A stretch of DNA of 31,023 bases. It comes from a virus. Each line of letters begins with the position of its first letter. Position 1 is the stretch's first letter. The stretch lies in IMG/VR virus record IMGVR_UViG_3300043172_000254, positions 1-31,023 of that record. One strand, 5' to 3'. Of this stretch, positions 20,284-28,817 are shown piece after piece. The position numbers were made by a program, and so were the translations under genes. Below the pieces are notes generated by a model. That model saw only the letters and a list, made by a program, of their open reading frames with translations, made no database searches and was not told where the DNA came from.

Positions 20284-21495
20284 CTAAGGATTAGTTATTT
20301 CAGTGATTGCAGCAGTAAACGTATCAGTAACAAACGCTAATTTCTTAGCAGTTGGTATAACCAGCACACCTCTTGAATAAAGAGTAATAGTTTTCAATTG
20401 AGCAACGGCATCGGTTTCGTTCTGTTCCCAGATACGAAGTTCCATGTCTTTACGTGTCCAATATTTAGCCTGTTGGAAATCCCCTACAAGGAAAGTACCT
20501 TTTGTTTGTCCCGAATTAGAGATAATTGGTACACCATCAACCTGCGGATTGCTTTGAGTATAAATCGGAATGTAATAGTCACCGTCAGCATTTCTCTCCA
20601 ATTTCATATCGCGCAAATCGGAAGGGTGCAATACAATAAAGTTTGCGCTAAAATTAGCAATGTCAATCTGATTGACAGCAAACATCAAAGCATCGTAGCG
20701 TGTAGCGGTCTGTCCTAATGGAACTTTATCACCACCTGCTGCAAATGCAGTAGCGGCTGTTTGTACTCCATCAAATCCTTCATCACCGCCGGAAGTCCCT
20801 GAAAGTAATGCAGCGTCTAATTTCAACATTTGCAAGGTTACAAGCTCGGTTTGAATCTCACTCATAATCCATTCAATATCATCAAGTGCGTTGTTACTTA
20901 TTTTCAAGAAACTTGAAAGGTTCTGCATAGCAACAGACTGAGTTGTATAACCCAATACAGTTTGAGACGATGGAGCAACGCCCTCATCAACCCATTCCGA
21001 GTTGTCGGTTCTGGTTTTGCGCTCTACATAATAAAGAGTCAATGAACTGGCAATACCACGGGCCACAATGTCAATCATAAATGTTTGACGGTCTGGTGCT
21101 TTAACCAATGATGGGTCTCTTTGAGGCCACGGTATCAATGAACCGGTAGTTACTGAAGCAGTTGCAGTCTCCAAGAAAGACTTAACACTTATCATTAACT
21201 CTTTTTTGTGGGATGCCTTAACGCCTTTGATGTTTTCAATCTCAGCATTTAACTGCTTTCTTAAATCTTCTACGAATGTCACAACAGTTTCTTTTTTGTT
21301 GATTTTCGCGTTTTTTTGTTCCGTTGCAATGTCATCTAATTGCTTTTGCATAACGCCCATTGTGCCGTTTGCTTCATCTAAACTCTTTTGAAGTTCAGCC
21401 TTTTCTTTGCCACTGGCTTCTGACATAGCATCGACAATCTTCTGAATGTCTCCTTTATGTTCTACCAAAGCGGCTTTTAATTCTTTTTCTTCCAC
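20284..21495 (-). CDS. Major capsid protein, HK97 fold (403 aa)
   Basis: The N-terminal 110 residues are a charged coiled coil (IQKIVDAMSEASGKEKAEL, then LDEANGTMGVMQKQLDDIAT), the delta-domain type scaffold cut off by the protease. The rest is the capsid domain: SVTTGSLIPWPQRDPSLVKA, LTLYYVERKTRTDNSEWVDE, NFIVLHPSDLRDMKLERNAD, a typical HK97 E-loop to P-domain order, and the ending KKLAFVTDTFTAAITEI. It lies 3 nt behind the prohead protease, the classical order protease then capsid. Confidence 0.9.
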   Translation of the reverse strand: MEEKELKAALVEHKGDIQKIVDAMSEASGKEKAELQKSLDEANGTMGVMQKQLDDIATEQKNAKINKKETVVTFVEDLRKQLNAEIENIKGVKASHKKELMISVKSFLETATASVTTGSLIPWPQRDPSLVKAPDRQTFMIDIVARGIASSLTLYYVERKTRTDNSEWVDEGVAPSSQTVLGYTTQSVAMQNLSSFLKISNNALDDIEWIMSEIQTELVTLQMLKLDAALLSGTSGGDEGFDGVQTAATAFAAGGDKVPLGQTATRYDALMFAVNQIDIANFSANFIVLHPSDLRDMKLERNADGDYYIPIYTQSNPQVDGVPIISNSGQTKGTFLVGDFQQAKYWTRKDMELRIWEQNETDAVAQLKTITLYSRGVLVIPTAKKLAFVTDTFTAAITEITNP

Positions 21496-21498
21496 TTT

Positions 21499-22203
21499 TT
21501 ATGAATTTAAAATTAATAATATATCTGTTTTAGTTAGCGGCGCATTTTTCAGGTCAGGTGCATGTTTGCGGCGTGACTCGTCAATGAGTGCTGTTATATG
21601 ATTCTTTAAATTTTCTAAATTTTCTAACTTAGCATCTGTAAATTTACAGTTCAATAAATTAGTATAAAATATTTCCTCTTTTACAAGCTCTTCAAAATCC
21701 ATGTCATTAATGGATTTAATGTCTTGTGTTAAAGCATCTGGATGAGCGGCACGTTTTGTTAAACTCGAAACCTCGTATAAGAATATTTCTTTTAAATGGT
21801 TAAACCCATCTTCGCTCTTTTGTTCCCTTACAGGTACATATCCGATTGAATGCCCCATGCTTTTACCAGCAGCGGCCATTGCTTTATATTGTTCAAATGT
21901 CTCTAATCCTAATTGTGTTTTTAACATCAACTGAGATTTTGACAAAAGACCTGTACTATCTTCTATTAATTCAACTAATACTCCCGGCATTAATGTAGAA
22001 TCGTGATTCTTATAATGTTGTATTTCGTTAAAATTCTCAGTAATTGTTTTTGTGTATGCTCCGGGGTCTACAATATCCTTCACTCTATCAGGTGTATTGA
22101 ATACAGATGAATGAAACACCACTACTCCCTTATCATCAATATCTTTAACTGCTGTTAAGCAACTTTTAAACATTGGACTCTTATTTTTTAATTTTTCTTT
22201 CAT
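21499..22203 (-). CDS. Prohead protease, HK97 family (234 aa)
   Basis: A serine protease that matures the prohead by cutting the scaffold domain and itself. The catalytic set is visible: His67 in IQHYKNHDS, Ser119 in GKSMGHSIGY, and Glu144 in LYEVSSLTKRAAHPDA, at the same spacing as HK97 gp4 (65/115/148). The N-terminal strand VVVFHSSVFNTPDRVKDIVD is also typical. The C-terminal 70 residues are helical and may be removed. Upstream lies the plus-strand island, so its promoter or read-through must cross about 340 bp of opposite coding DNA. Confidence 0.88.
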   Translation of the reverse strand: MKEKLKNKSPMFKSCLTAVKDIDDKGVVVFHSSVFNTPDRVKDIVDPGAYTKTITENFNEIQHYKNHDSTLMPGVLVELIEDSTGLLSKSQLMLKTQLGLETFEQYKAMAAAGKSMGHSIGYVPVREQKSEDGFNHLKEIFLYEVSSLTKRAAHPDALTQDIKSINDMDFEELVKEEIFYTNLLNCKFTDAKLENLENLKNHITALIDESRRKHAPDLKNAPLTKTDILLILNS

Positions 22204-22254
22204 CTTATGACTTTTATCATGTTTTTATTCGATACTATTTTATATTTTTGTCTT

Positions 22255-22446
22255 ATGATATTTAATAATACATCTTATTTATTTCTTTGCATTCATTCTA
22301 CTTTTGAATCAGCAAATATTGTTAATATCATACTGAATAAGAAAAAGACAATCCTTGTTAAAGTAAATGGCATGTACCAACCTGAATGCATAAACAATAA
22401 GCAAAGAATTGACTATCTTATCAATCAACCTTATTTCAATAATTAA
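22255..22446 (+). CDS. Plus-strand hypothetical protein inside the late operon (63 aa)
   Basis: This protein is not recognised. It has a short hydrophobic start (SYLFLCIHSTF) and then a convincing soluble part (SANIVNIILNKKKTILVKVN, GMYQPECINNKQRIDYLINQ). It runs against all neighbouring genes between protease and minor head protein. The frame is open back to 22207, but the ATG at 22255 is preferred. A TATTTTTG (22243-22250) resembles a -7 box, but it would leave almost no leader and has no clear -33. It could be an independently expressed extra gene (moron). Confidence 0.5.
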   Translation: MIFNNTSYLFLCIHSTFESANIVNIILNKKKTILVKVNGMYQPECINNKQRIDYLINQPYFNN

Positions 22447-22456
22447 AGAACGTATT

Positions 22457-22549
22457 ATGGAACTTATATTGCAAATATGTCTCTGTTTCTTTCTGGTCTG
22501 TATGGCTATTGCACTTATTGTTCTTGCAATAAAAGCATGTGACCTTTAA
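22457..22549 (+). CDS. Plus-strand membrane peptide (30 aa)
   Basis: The product is almost entirely one membrane helix (MELILQICLCFFLVCMAIAL, then IVLAIKACDL) with four cysteines. It starts 10 nt after the preceding plus-strand stop, and its own stop overlaps the convergent end of the minor head gene by 4 nt. Together with the 63-aa gene it forms a small two-gene unit. Its size leaves doubt whether it is translated. Confidence 0.4.
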   Translation: MELILQICLCFFLVCMAIALIVLAIKACDL

Positions 22550-23331
22550 ATAACTTCGTACAACGTTGTACATCTACAATTAATAACCTCTGCCGCCACT
22601 CCCTGTGGGTCTCCTACAAATCTCATTACATTACCGTTTCCCATGTCAAATAGTGCATCTTTCGCAATCCCTTTAGGATAGTTTTCTTCTGCAAATATAT
22701 GACTATCTCTAATATTTTTTAAACCGGATGTACTCCAAAACTTTCTATATTGTAATCCGGTACTTTCAATCCCGTATTGGCTCGCCTGATTACTTGCTGT
22801 TATCATTTCCGTTTGTGCAATCATCTTTGCCCTGCTCCTGCCAATGTCCCCTAAACTATCAGTTAAAAACTCACGTATCAACCTGGCTGTCTTGTCTATT
22901 CCCAATCCCTCTTCTGATGCCTGAGTTATCGCACTTTCAATTGCACCCCTTATAAATGTCTCAGTCGTTGCCGTTATGCTTACTACCCGCGAACCTGCCT
23001 GTGTTAATCCATATCTCCGTAACTGGTCAGTAAATAAATCATCCCATCGCTCATCTTCTGTCGCCTTTTGTAATTTGGCATCGCTCCTGTACATAATTCC
23101 TATATCTGAAAACATAGGATAGTAATTTAGGAAAAACTCCATTATAGGTGTTTTAGTAACTACCCTACCGACAGAACCAAGTAACTGCTCCGGTGAATAT
23201 ATTCCCACTAAATCAAAGACCGCTTTATATTGTTGTTTGATAGCGTTAAGCGCCATCTTTTGCCCTCTGCTTTCTATTCTGTTTCGTTGTCTTATTACAG
23301 ACCTTTCAAATTTCTTTTTTCTTCGTGCCAT
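22546..23331 (-). CDS. Minor head protein, Mu gpF-like (261 aa)
   Basis: A phage head morphogenesis protein of the Mu gpF / SPP1 gp7 type. The basic N-terminus is MARRKKKFERSVIRQRNRIE; the middle helix region contains IARTEMITA-like IAQTEMITASNQASQYG (about 182-198). The C-terminal signature is FWSTSGLKNIRDSH ... FVGDPQGVAAEVINCRCTTL, with the conserved His and the NCRC. I start at 23331 (MARRKKK) rather than at the in-frame ATG 23352, because the latter adds only seven unrelated residues inside the upstream gene. It is found next to the portal, as usual. Confidence 0.85.
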   Translation of the reverse strand: MARRKKKFERSVIRQRNRIESRGQKMALNAIKQQYKAVFDLVGIYSPEQLLGSVGRVVTKTPIMEFFLNYYPMFSDIGIMYRSDAKLQKATEDERWDDLFTDQLRRYGLTQAGSRVVSITATTETFIRGAIESAITQASEEGLGIDKTARLIREFLTDSLGDIGRSRAKMIAQTEMITASNQASQYGIESTGLQYRKFWSTSGLKNIRDSHIFAEENYPKGIAKDALFDMGNGNVMRFVGDPQGVAAEVINCRCTTLYEVI

Positions 23332-23470
23332 ATAAAAATTTAAACACTTCATCCGTAATGTAAGCCAAATAAATAGAAAACCACTGCGGACTTAATATTG
23401 CCAAAATTAGTAAAACTATTGATGATATTGAAATCAATATTAAAAGTGCTATTCTGTTAATTAACCACAT
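23306..23470 (-). CDS. Small membrane protein overlapping both neighbours (54 aa)
   Basis: One strong N-terminal membrane helix (INRIALLILISISSIVLLIL, residues 4-23) is followed by an aromatic stretch (PQWFSIYLAYI) and a basic end (GTKKKEI). The start lies 14 nt inside the gene before it, and the stop 26 nt inside the minor head gene, in a different frame each time. The overlap pattern suits a translationally coupled phage gene. The role is unknown; it does not resemble a head protein. Confidence 0.5.
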   Translation of the reverse strand: MWLINRIALLILISISSIVLLILAILSPQWFSIYLAYITDEVFKFLYGTKKKEI

Positions 23471-23663
23471 ATCCATCCTTTTCCATTTCTTTTATTATCT
23501 CATCGGTATTTAGTTTTATTTTTTCTCTTATTTGACACAATCCGTGAGTAAATTCAATACATTTCTTATGTCCAAATATATTACCCTTAATTTTTGGACT
23601 CTCACAGTTGGTACTTTTCTTCGGGTTGTATTTACAACGAACCCTAATCGCCGTAATCGCCAT
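23457..23663 (-). CDS. Cysteine-containing protein, possible zinc site (68 aa)
   Basis: This small protein is not recognised. Four cysteines (positions 9, 19, 35, 43) are spaced so that one metal ion could be held, with RVRCKYNPKKSTNCES first and GHKKCIEFTHGLCQ second. The end is helical (KLNTDEIIKEMEKDGYVVN). The start overlaps the portal stop by 20 nt. Similar small zinc-binding proteins of unknown role occur behind portal genes in other phages. Confidence 0.5.
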   Translation of the reverse strand: MAITAIRVRCKYNPKKSTNCESPKIKGNIFGHKKCIEFTHGLCQIREKIKLNTDEIIKEMEKDGYVVN

Positions 23664-24948
23664 AATTCTTATTCTCTAAATTAGTATCCAAATTCAGTTC
23701 ATTCAAAAGTACTTCATTTTGTGCAAATATAGGCTCATCCATTTGTGTGTCTTCAATCCTATCTTTGCCTGTTGCTTCCAATATCTGATTTGCTGACCAA
23801 TGCGCTCTAATCATCCATTCAACTTTTTCTTTTATACCTTCTTGTAATTCCTCAATTTTACTATAATCCATTGCATAAAAGAACCCCGCCTTTTTATACT
23901 CCTCAACAGGTGTAATTATAAATTGGGTTAAATCATTTGAGAACTTATCATTGAAAGGTATTAGTGCGTCAGTCCATGCCGCTTTTCTTGCTGATGTTAC
24001 GTTGTTATAAGTTGAGCCGGCCGGGTCGTTAAATAATGCTGCTGAAAATTGATAAACGTTACATAGTATCCTTCGGCCTTCTCTTGTTGATTCTAATATG
24101 TTCAAATCAGAAATACTAACACCTAACTTAATAGCTCCGAATTTATCCTTCATAACAAGACCAGAACCCTGTTTACCTCTGCTTGCTAAACTGTTTAATT
24201 CTTTTTCTAATGCTACCTTTTGCGGGTCGGTGATATTATTCCACGTTTCAGCACCATCCCTATATAATAGATATGCTGGCCCTTGATTCTCAAATTGTTT
24301 AGCCTGTGTCTTTTCAGCTTCGTTTTGCTTTGCTAATACGTTTGCAGCCGCTTGTAATGGACTTTGACCATATAACGAAGGTGTTGTATAAAAAAACGGA
24401 TTGAAGTACTTAGAATGATATATCTCGTCAGGATTAAATGCTGTGTTTGAATTTTCTAACTTATAGTTAATTTCAGGTGTTATTATTGCATGATTGTCAC
24501 TGAACACCTCTACATCATTTGCAGGCAGTGTATATATCTGTGTTGTTTTTCCGGCATTCATTCCAGACTCTAAAACTGGCTTATACCAGAATGAATTACC
24601 TATTGATAGGAGATAAATTGCGTAAGCCTCACGAAATTCATCCATAGATTGAGTAGGATTAACCATTGTCAAAAACTCATTCAGTGGATGACCATTAACA
24701 TCAACTATCTTCCCGGAAGCATCTTTCTGCTTTAATACCAATTTGGCCTGTGTTGACATCGTTACATAACGCCTAATTATCGAATAAACATCCGCATTTC
24801 CCTGATAACCAAATTTTATATACTCGTCTGCATTGTCTTGAATGTCGTTAACATGACCACCCCTTATCAAGCTGCTACGAATAGCGTTCAATAGCTTATC
24901 GTCTATAACTTCATTTCCTTTGAAAAATTTTGTAAACCAATTAGCCAT
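23644..24948 (-). CDS. Portal protein, HK97 family (434 aa)
   Basis: The twelve-part DNA gate of the head. Typical features are the N-terminal region YIKFGYQGNADVYSIIRRYV (46-65), NGHPLNEFLTMVNPTQSMDE (85-104), then LLSIGNSFWYKPV; the middle has NPDEIYHSKYFNPFF and GQSPLQAAANVLAKQNEAEK, hallmarks of this family; near residue 305-320 comes NDPAGSTYNNVTSARKAAW. It overlaps the large terminase by 8 nt. The C-terminus ends with a Gly-Asp-Tyr repeat (NYGDYGD). Confidence 0.9.
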   Translation of the reverse strand: MANWFTKFFKGNEVIDDKLLNAIRSSLIRGGHVNDIQDNADEYIKFGYQGNADVYSIIRRYVTMSTQAKLVLKQKDASGKIVDVNGHPLNEFLTMVNPTQSMDEFREAYAIYLLSIGNSFWYKPVLESGMNAGKTTQIYTLPANDVEVFSDNHAIITPEINYKLENSNTAFNPDEIYHSKYFNPFFYTTPSLYGQSPLQAAANVLAKQNEAEKTQAKQFENQGPAYLLYRDGAETWNNITDPQKVALEKELNSLASRGKQGSGLVMKDKFGAIKLGVSISDLNILESTREGRRILCNVYQFSAALFNDPAGSTYNNVTSARKAAWTDALIPFNDKFSNDLTQFIITPVEEYKKAGFFYAMDYSKIEELQEGIKEKVEWMIRAHWSANQILEATGKDRIEDTQMDEPIFAQNEVLLNELNLDTNLENKNYGDYGD

Positions 24949-26083
24949 AACTTATAAATAAAGATTCATCTTTTACCTCATTCCTTAATCCTAATGAAAA
25001 CGCATATCTCAAAGCATCAATTCCATGATTAAACATATCAACAGGCTTATTTATGAAATTACCATCTCTGTCTTTTTTCCATTTATAGTGCCTGTATTCT
25101 GTCTTTATGTTAGAACTTCTCCGTGTGAATAAAACAGAATGACGTTTTAAGTAGTCAATTCCTTCCATTATGCTACCGGGACGCTTATCTGCCGGAAGTG
25201 CATTTATTCCGAGTAACTTTAACTCCTGAATGCTTTTAGGCTCTGCACTGTCGCAAATTACAATTTGTCCGTTATACCCGCTATTCTTTAACATTTTGGC
25301 AATATCTGCATTAGTTAACTCGATTTGGTATAGAATTTCATCTACAAAGATACTATTTTTTTCTTTAGCAACCTTTATTATCGCTGTCGGGTCGTTTGAG
25401 AACCCAAAATCTAATCCATACCAGTAGTCTATATTTGGAAATTCATCTATCTCCTCCCAATTCTTAAACACCTTCCCGGCAAACAGATTACCAACTATTC
25501 CCAATCCATAAACCTTAAACCATTCGGGGTCTGAGTTAATGTATGATTCTATTTCATCTATTGCCGCCTGTGGACACGCCTCGTTGTCTTTATAAGTAAC
25601 TATCTCGAATGAAGTATCTTTATTTCCTTTATACTTTGTGTGGGCCCAAAATTCAGCAACCGGGTTAAAATCAATATAAACAACCTCGCGGGTTCTCATT
25701 ATTAACTGCCTGGCGGTTTCCCATTTAATCCGGTCTGCTTCGTTTATAAACAATCCGTCCCGTCTGCCTCCCCTTGCTTTCGTTTCATCGTCTAATCCAA
25801 AGAACTCAAACGTCCAGTTGTTTATATGAACCTCTAATGGGACTTTCGTTTTAGTGTGGGGTATATCTTCAAGAATATTGATAAAGTCTCGGTATGCCCC
25901 TTTCGTAACGTTTGGGTGGGTATCTGTTACTATTGACCAGAGCTTAGTTTGATTTGATTCTAACGCCTGAAGTATTATTTTTTGAAGTATTGAATAAGTT
26001 TTTGAAGCTGAAGATGAACCCTGAATGATTCTTATTCTACCACCCATTGATGAAATAATGTTAAATGATTTTGTTAGTATCAT
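24941..26083 (-). CDS. Terminase large subunit (380 aa)
   Basis: The packaging motor and nuclease. The ATPase part shows Walker A GSSSASKT (22-29), Walker B LFINEAD (111-117) and a motif III region VVYIDFNP (134-141). The nuclease part shows the three acidic sites: D225 in GLDFGFSNDPTA, D278 in CDSAEP and D356 in HGIDALRY, the RNase H-like arrangement. The length is slightly short for the family (usually 400-550). It shares ATGA with the small subunit and overlaps the portal by 8 nt. Confidence 0.92.
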   Translation of the reverse strand: MILTKSFNIISSMGGRIRIIQGSSSASKTYSILQKIILQALESNQTKLWSIVTDTHPNVTKGAYRDFINILEDIPHTKTKVPLEVHINNWTFEFFGLDDETKARGGRRDGLFINEADRIKWETARQLIMRTREVVYIDFNPVAEFWAHTKYKGNKDTSFEIVTYKDNEACPQAAIDEIESYINSDPEWFKVYGLGIVGNLFAGKVFKNWEEIDEFPNIDYWYGLDFGFSNDPTAIIKVAKEKNSIFVDEILYQIELTNADIAKMLKNSGYNGQIVICDSAEPKSIQELKLLGINALPADKRPGSIMEGIDYLKRHSVLFTRRSSNIKTEYRHYKWKKDRDGNFINKPVDMFNHGIDALRYAFSLGLRNEVKDESLFISYG

Positions 26084-26544
26084 TTTTTTATTTTTTCATT
26101 TAATTGCTTTTGAGTGAGTGTTGTTATTATTGTGTGTGGTGTCATAGTGCCTTCAGGACTTTCAAGATTCAATCTATCACCGTACTTCTTAGGCTGCATT
26201 TTGGCTGCAACCCATTTGCGAGAATCTATTTTCAATCTCCGGTGCTGGGTCATGTCACCTTTTTTCTCCTTAGTTCTACCGTGGTCGTCTGTCTCTATAA
26301 CCGTTCCCTCTTCTGTATTATCAGCTATCTCAATTATTTCCTCAAACAGTATGTCAGACCTAACTATACGCGCGTAGTTGTAAAGGGTTTGTAGTCCTTC
26401 TTCTTTTGAAATCCACTTATAAAATGATACTAGCGATATATCAGAATCCTTTACAGCTTCATTAAAAGATATTTTATCTTCAATTACCTTATCGCAAATT
26501 AAAGTGATTATATTTTCTTTCTCGCTATTTGTGTATGTTGCCAT
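26080..26544 (-). CDS. Terminase small subunit (154 aa)
   Basis: The DNA-recognition partner of the large subunit. The N-terminal 60 residues form a helix-turn-helix (NIITLICDKVIEDKISFNEA, DISLVSFYKWISKEEGL), followed by a helical middle (IVRSDILFEEIIEIADNTEE) and the family-like stretch RLKIDSRKWVAAKMQPKKYG DR (105-125). The start at 26544 is fixed by a TAATG overlap with the preceding micro-gene; a further upstream ATG is in frame but belongs to that overlap region. Confidence 0.82.
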   Translation of the reverse strand: MATYTNSEKENIITLICDKVIEDKISFNEAVKDSDISLVSFYKWISKEEGLQTLYNYARIVRSDILFEEIIEIADNTEEGTVIETDDHGRTKEKKGDMTQHRRLKIDSRKWVAAKMQPKKYGDRLNLESPEGTMTPHTIITTLTQKQLNEKIKK

Positions 26545-26639
26545 TACAAATAATTTAAAAAGTACCAACCTATTTCAATCGCTGCTAAAATTAGCACAAA
26601 TATTATGATTAAATTAATTGGCTGTTTTTGTTGTTTCAT
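26544..26639 (-). CDS. Micro-gene: single-span membrane peptide (31 aa)
   Basis: A short polar start (MKQQKQPIN) leads into one membrane helix (LIIIFVLILAAIEIGWYFL). It overlaps the preceding gene by ATGA and the small terminase by TAATG, so it sits in a fully coupled row. This precise joining at both ends is the evidence that it is translated. Confidence 0.55.
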   Translation of the reverse strand: MKQQKQPINLIIIFVLILAAIEIGWYFLNYL

Positions 26640-26716
26640 TTCATTTCCTTCAGGAAGTGATTAATATAAATCGGTTGTCCTAATATGTCTACTCCTATAT
26701 AATAAGTTATTTTCAT
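26636..26716 (-). CDS. Micro-gene at the head of the terminase row (26 aa)
   Basis: The product MKITYYIGVDILGQPIYINH (first 20) is short but looks like a natural protein, and its stop overlaps the next start (ATGA). A TAACTTTG (26729-26722 on minus) lies just before the start and would serve as -7 box, but no good -33 box is present. Confidence 0.45.
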   Translation of the reverse strand: MKITYYIGVDILGQPIYINHFLKEMK

Positions 26717-26721
26717 TTGTA

Positions 26722-26729
26722 CAAAGTTA
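26722..26729 (-). promoter_or_regulatory. Candidate -7 box before the terminase row
   Basis: TAACTTTG matches TANNTTTG and occurs within the same context (AATGA-T-TAACTTTGTA) as at 29403-29410. The -33 position carries ATGT instead of TTTG, so a helper factor would be needed. A small inverted repeat (ATCATT ... AATGAT) overlaps the preceding stop just upstream. Confidence 0.35.
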
Positions 26730-26739
26730 ATCATTTTTT

Positions 26740-27027
26740 TTATAATGATACATCTCGGTCAAAATCAATACTAAACGGATGTATTTTCGTAATATCACCA
26801 GCGGCATTTGTTATCATTCCCCCGAATGTCCATCTGCCTGTTACTGCCACCGCATCATCTATTCGATATGTGATTATATTTGTTGTTGTGTTTACATCTG
26901 TTGGTGTTACATCGTTGGTTATCACATCGGCTGGAGTTTTATACCACAATACAACAGTTGAACCTTCTAATTCTTCTTCTGCTTGCATTTTTACATCAAA
27001 GTCTTGTCCTTCTATTGGATTGCTCAT
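26740..27027 (-). CDS. Virion-associated small beta protein (95 aa)
   Basis: A short beta-sandwich-like protein (FDVKMQAEEELEGSTVVLWY, NIITYRIDDAVAVTGRWTF GG) of the type seen as chaperone or adaptor of fibres. It overlaps the stop of the repeat fibre by 4 nt (27024-27027), so it probably works with it. The family is not certain. Confidence 0.55.
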   Translation of the reverse strand: MSNPIEGQDFDVKMQAEEELEGSTVVLWYKTPADVITNDVTPTDVNTTTNIITYRIDDAVAVTGRWTFGGMITNAAGDITKIHPFSIDFDRDVSL

Positions 27028-28805
27028 AATTCTATATTTTTAATTGTTTCTGATACTGTTACAATATTTATTTCCGTTTCTCTAATTGTAGAAACATCTT
27101 TTGTTATTTCCCTGACTGTTTTAGTATCATACGTTGCTTCTCTGTTTGTCGTTACGTCTTGAATTGATTCCCTTATCGTTGAAACGTCTATTGTTATTGA
27201 TTTTACATATTGTTCCCCGATAACCGGCGCAAATCCTGTAATTATTAATTCCCCTAATGATGGTGTTACATTTTTAACGTCTGTTGCAAATACAGTTGGC
27301 TCGAATCCATTAATAGTTAATTCACCTAATCCTGCTAAAATATTTTTATTCTCTGTTGCGACTATTACGGGTGCAAATCCTTCAATAGTTATTTCTCCTA
27401 ATAAAGGTGTTACATTTACGCCTGCAAATACAGTAATAATAGGTGCAAATCCTATTATGGATAATTCTCCTAAATCAGGCAATATCTCTTTGTTATTAGT
27501 AACTAAAACAGTTGGTTCAAACCCTGTTATTGAAATAATCCCTACATCTGGAAATACATTTTTACCGTCACCCGTTAAAATAGTTGGTTCGAAGCCTATA
27601 ATTGATAATTCACCTAACCCGGCAAATACTTCTTTATGGTCTGTTGTTGAAACGGTAGGTTCAATACCTATTATAGTCAATTCACCAACGTTGGGAGATA
27701 AGTTTTTATTATCAGTTGCAATCACAGTTGGTGCAAATCCTGTTAATAACATAACACCAACATCGGGATTTACATTTTTATTGCTTGCTATTGAAACAGT
27801 CGGCTCAAATCCTGTAATAGATAACTCACCTAAGTTTGGAGTTGCATTTTTCGGGTTAGTGGCAAAGACTGTTGGGACAAATCCTTCAATTGCCAATTCC
27901 CCTGTTAGTGGATAGACGAATGTATTGTTTGAAACTGCTACGGTCGGTTCAAAACCATTAATGGTTAACACCCCTACGTCTGGATTAACTTCTACATTAT
28001 TTGAAACTTCAACCGTTGGTGCAAAACCTTCTATTGTTAACGCTCCAACATCGGGTGTAATATCTATTGCATTACTCGCAAATACGGTTGCAGCAAATCC
28101 GACAATAGCTAATACTCCTGTTAATGGATTAACTTCTATTGGTGTTGCCGGGTCTGTCCAATCAAATTGGATGTAACCACCAGCACCATCAAGTCCATCG
28201 TTTTGTCTGGTACTACTTCCACCACCACCGCCATAAATAGAACCAGCCGTACCAGAACCGTTTCTTTCGGCTGTTCCATCACCGCCAGTTCCAGTTGAAG
28301 GATTATTTGTCCCTCCCGTTCCTCCTGTTATTCCCGAAGCATTACCTCCTGCACCACCTGAACCTGCACCACCGCCGCCACCGCCTGCTAAGGTATCAGC
28401 GACACCATCAGCACCATCTCCACCGTTAAAATTTGTTGAATTTCCTGTTCCAAATGTCCCACCTACACCACCTGTACCACCACCGCCATTTACATAATTA
28501 CCTTTTACACCACCTTTTGCAAATACTAATGTAACATCAATGGTTGAATTTCCGCCATTAGTTGCATTGTCGCCAGATGTTCCGGCAGCACCTAAAGCAC
28601 CAACAACATAATCATAAGAAGTAGTAGGACTTGCTATTGTATGTCTGCGATATTCACCCCCACCGCCGCCACCGTTACCATCATAATTAGCACCACCACC
28701 AATAGCACCACCGCCGCCTGCTCCAATACATTGAATTATTAAATCGGTAGCACCAGCGGGAATTGCTTGCGCTCCCGAACCTGATGTTAATATGGACTGT
28801 CCCAT
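27024..28805 (-). CDS. Repeat-rich fibre protein with glycine-rich head (593 aa)
   Basis: Residues 1-215 form a glycine-rich domain of the phage-fibre type (SGAQAIPAGATDLIIQCIGA, GGG runs, ending GYIQFDW). Residues 222-533 are thirteen tandem repeats of exactly 24 residues with pattern PxxGxLxIxGFxPTVxxxNxxxxx; residues 540-589 are five repeats of 10 residues (DxxTxREx). The repeats should form a long, thin stalk. The gene lies upstream of the terminase, separated from the other fibre genes by more than 15 kb. It could be a side fibre or head fibre. Repeat number is likely to vary between relatives. Confidence 0.72.
   Translation of the reverse strand: MGQSILTSGSGAQAIPAGATDLIIQCIGAGGGGAIGGGANYDGNGGGGGGEYRRHTIASPTTSYDYVVGALGAAGTSGDNATNGGNSTIDVTLVFAKGGVKGNYVNGGGGTGGVGGTFGTGNSTNFNGGDGADGVADTLAGGGGGGAGSGGAGGNASGITGGTGGTNNPSTGTGGDGTAERNGSGTAGSIYGGGGGSSTRQNDGLDGAGGYIQFDWTDPATPIEVNPLTGVLAIVGFAATVFASNAIDITPDVGALTIEGFAPTVEVSNNVEVNPDVGVLTINGFEPTVAVSNNTFVYPLTGELAIEGFVPTVFATNPKNATPNLGELSITGFEPTVSIASNKNVNPDVGVMLLTGFAPTVIATDNKNLSPNVGELTIIGIEPTVSTTDHKEVFAGLGELSIIGFEPTILTGDGKNVFPDVGIISITGFEPTVLVTNNKEILPDLGELSIIGFAPIITVFAGVNVTPLLGEITIEGFAPVIVATENKNILAGLGELTINGFEPTVFATDVKNVTPSLGELIITGFAPVIGEQYVKSITIDVSTIRESIQDVTTNREATYDTKTVREITKDVSTIRETEINIVTVSETIKNIEL
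27207..28142 (-). repeat. Coding tandem repeat, 13 units of 72 bp
   Basis: Each unit encodes 24 residues of the fibre. Protein identity between units is moderate and DNA identity lower, so the array is old and kept by selection; no unit is a recent exact copy. It is followed (27209-27040) by five 30-bp units. Confidence 0.85.
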
Positions 28806-28817
28806 TTAAGACAAATT

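Noticed and set aside
27207-28142. Regular repeats that could suggest a CRISPR array
   Set aside because: Units of 72 bp without spacers, in one open frame, coding for 24-residue protein repeats.
27457-28176. Plus-strand repeat-containing frames opposite the fibre
   Set aside because: Open only because the 72-bp coding repeats lack stops in that frame; the minus-strand frame is longer and fits the operon.
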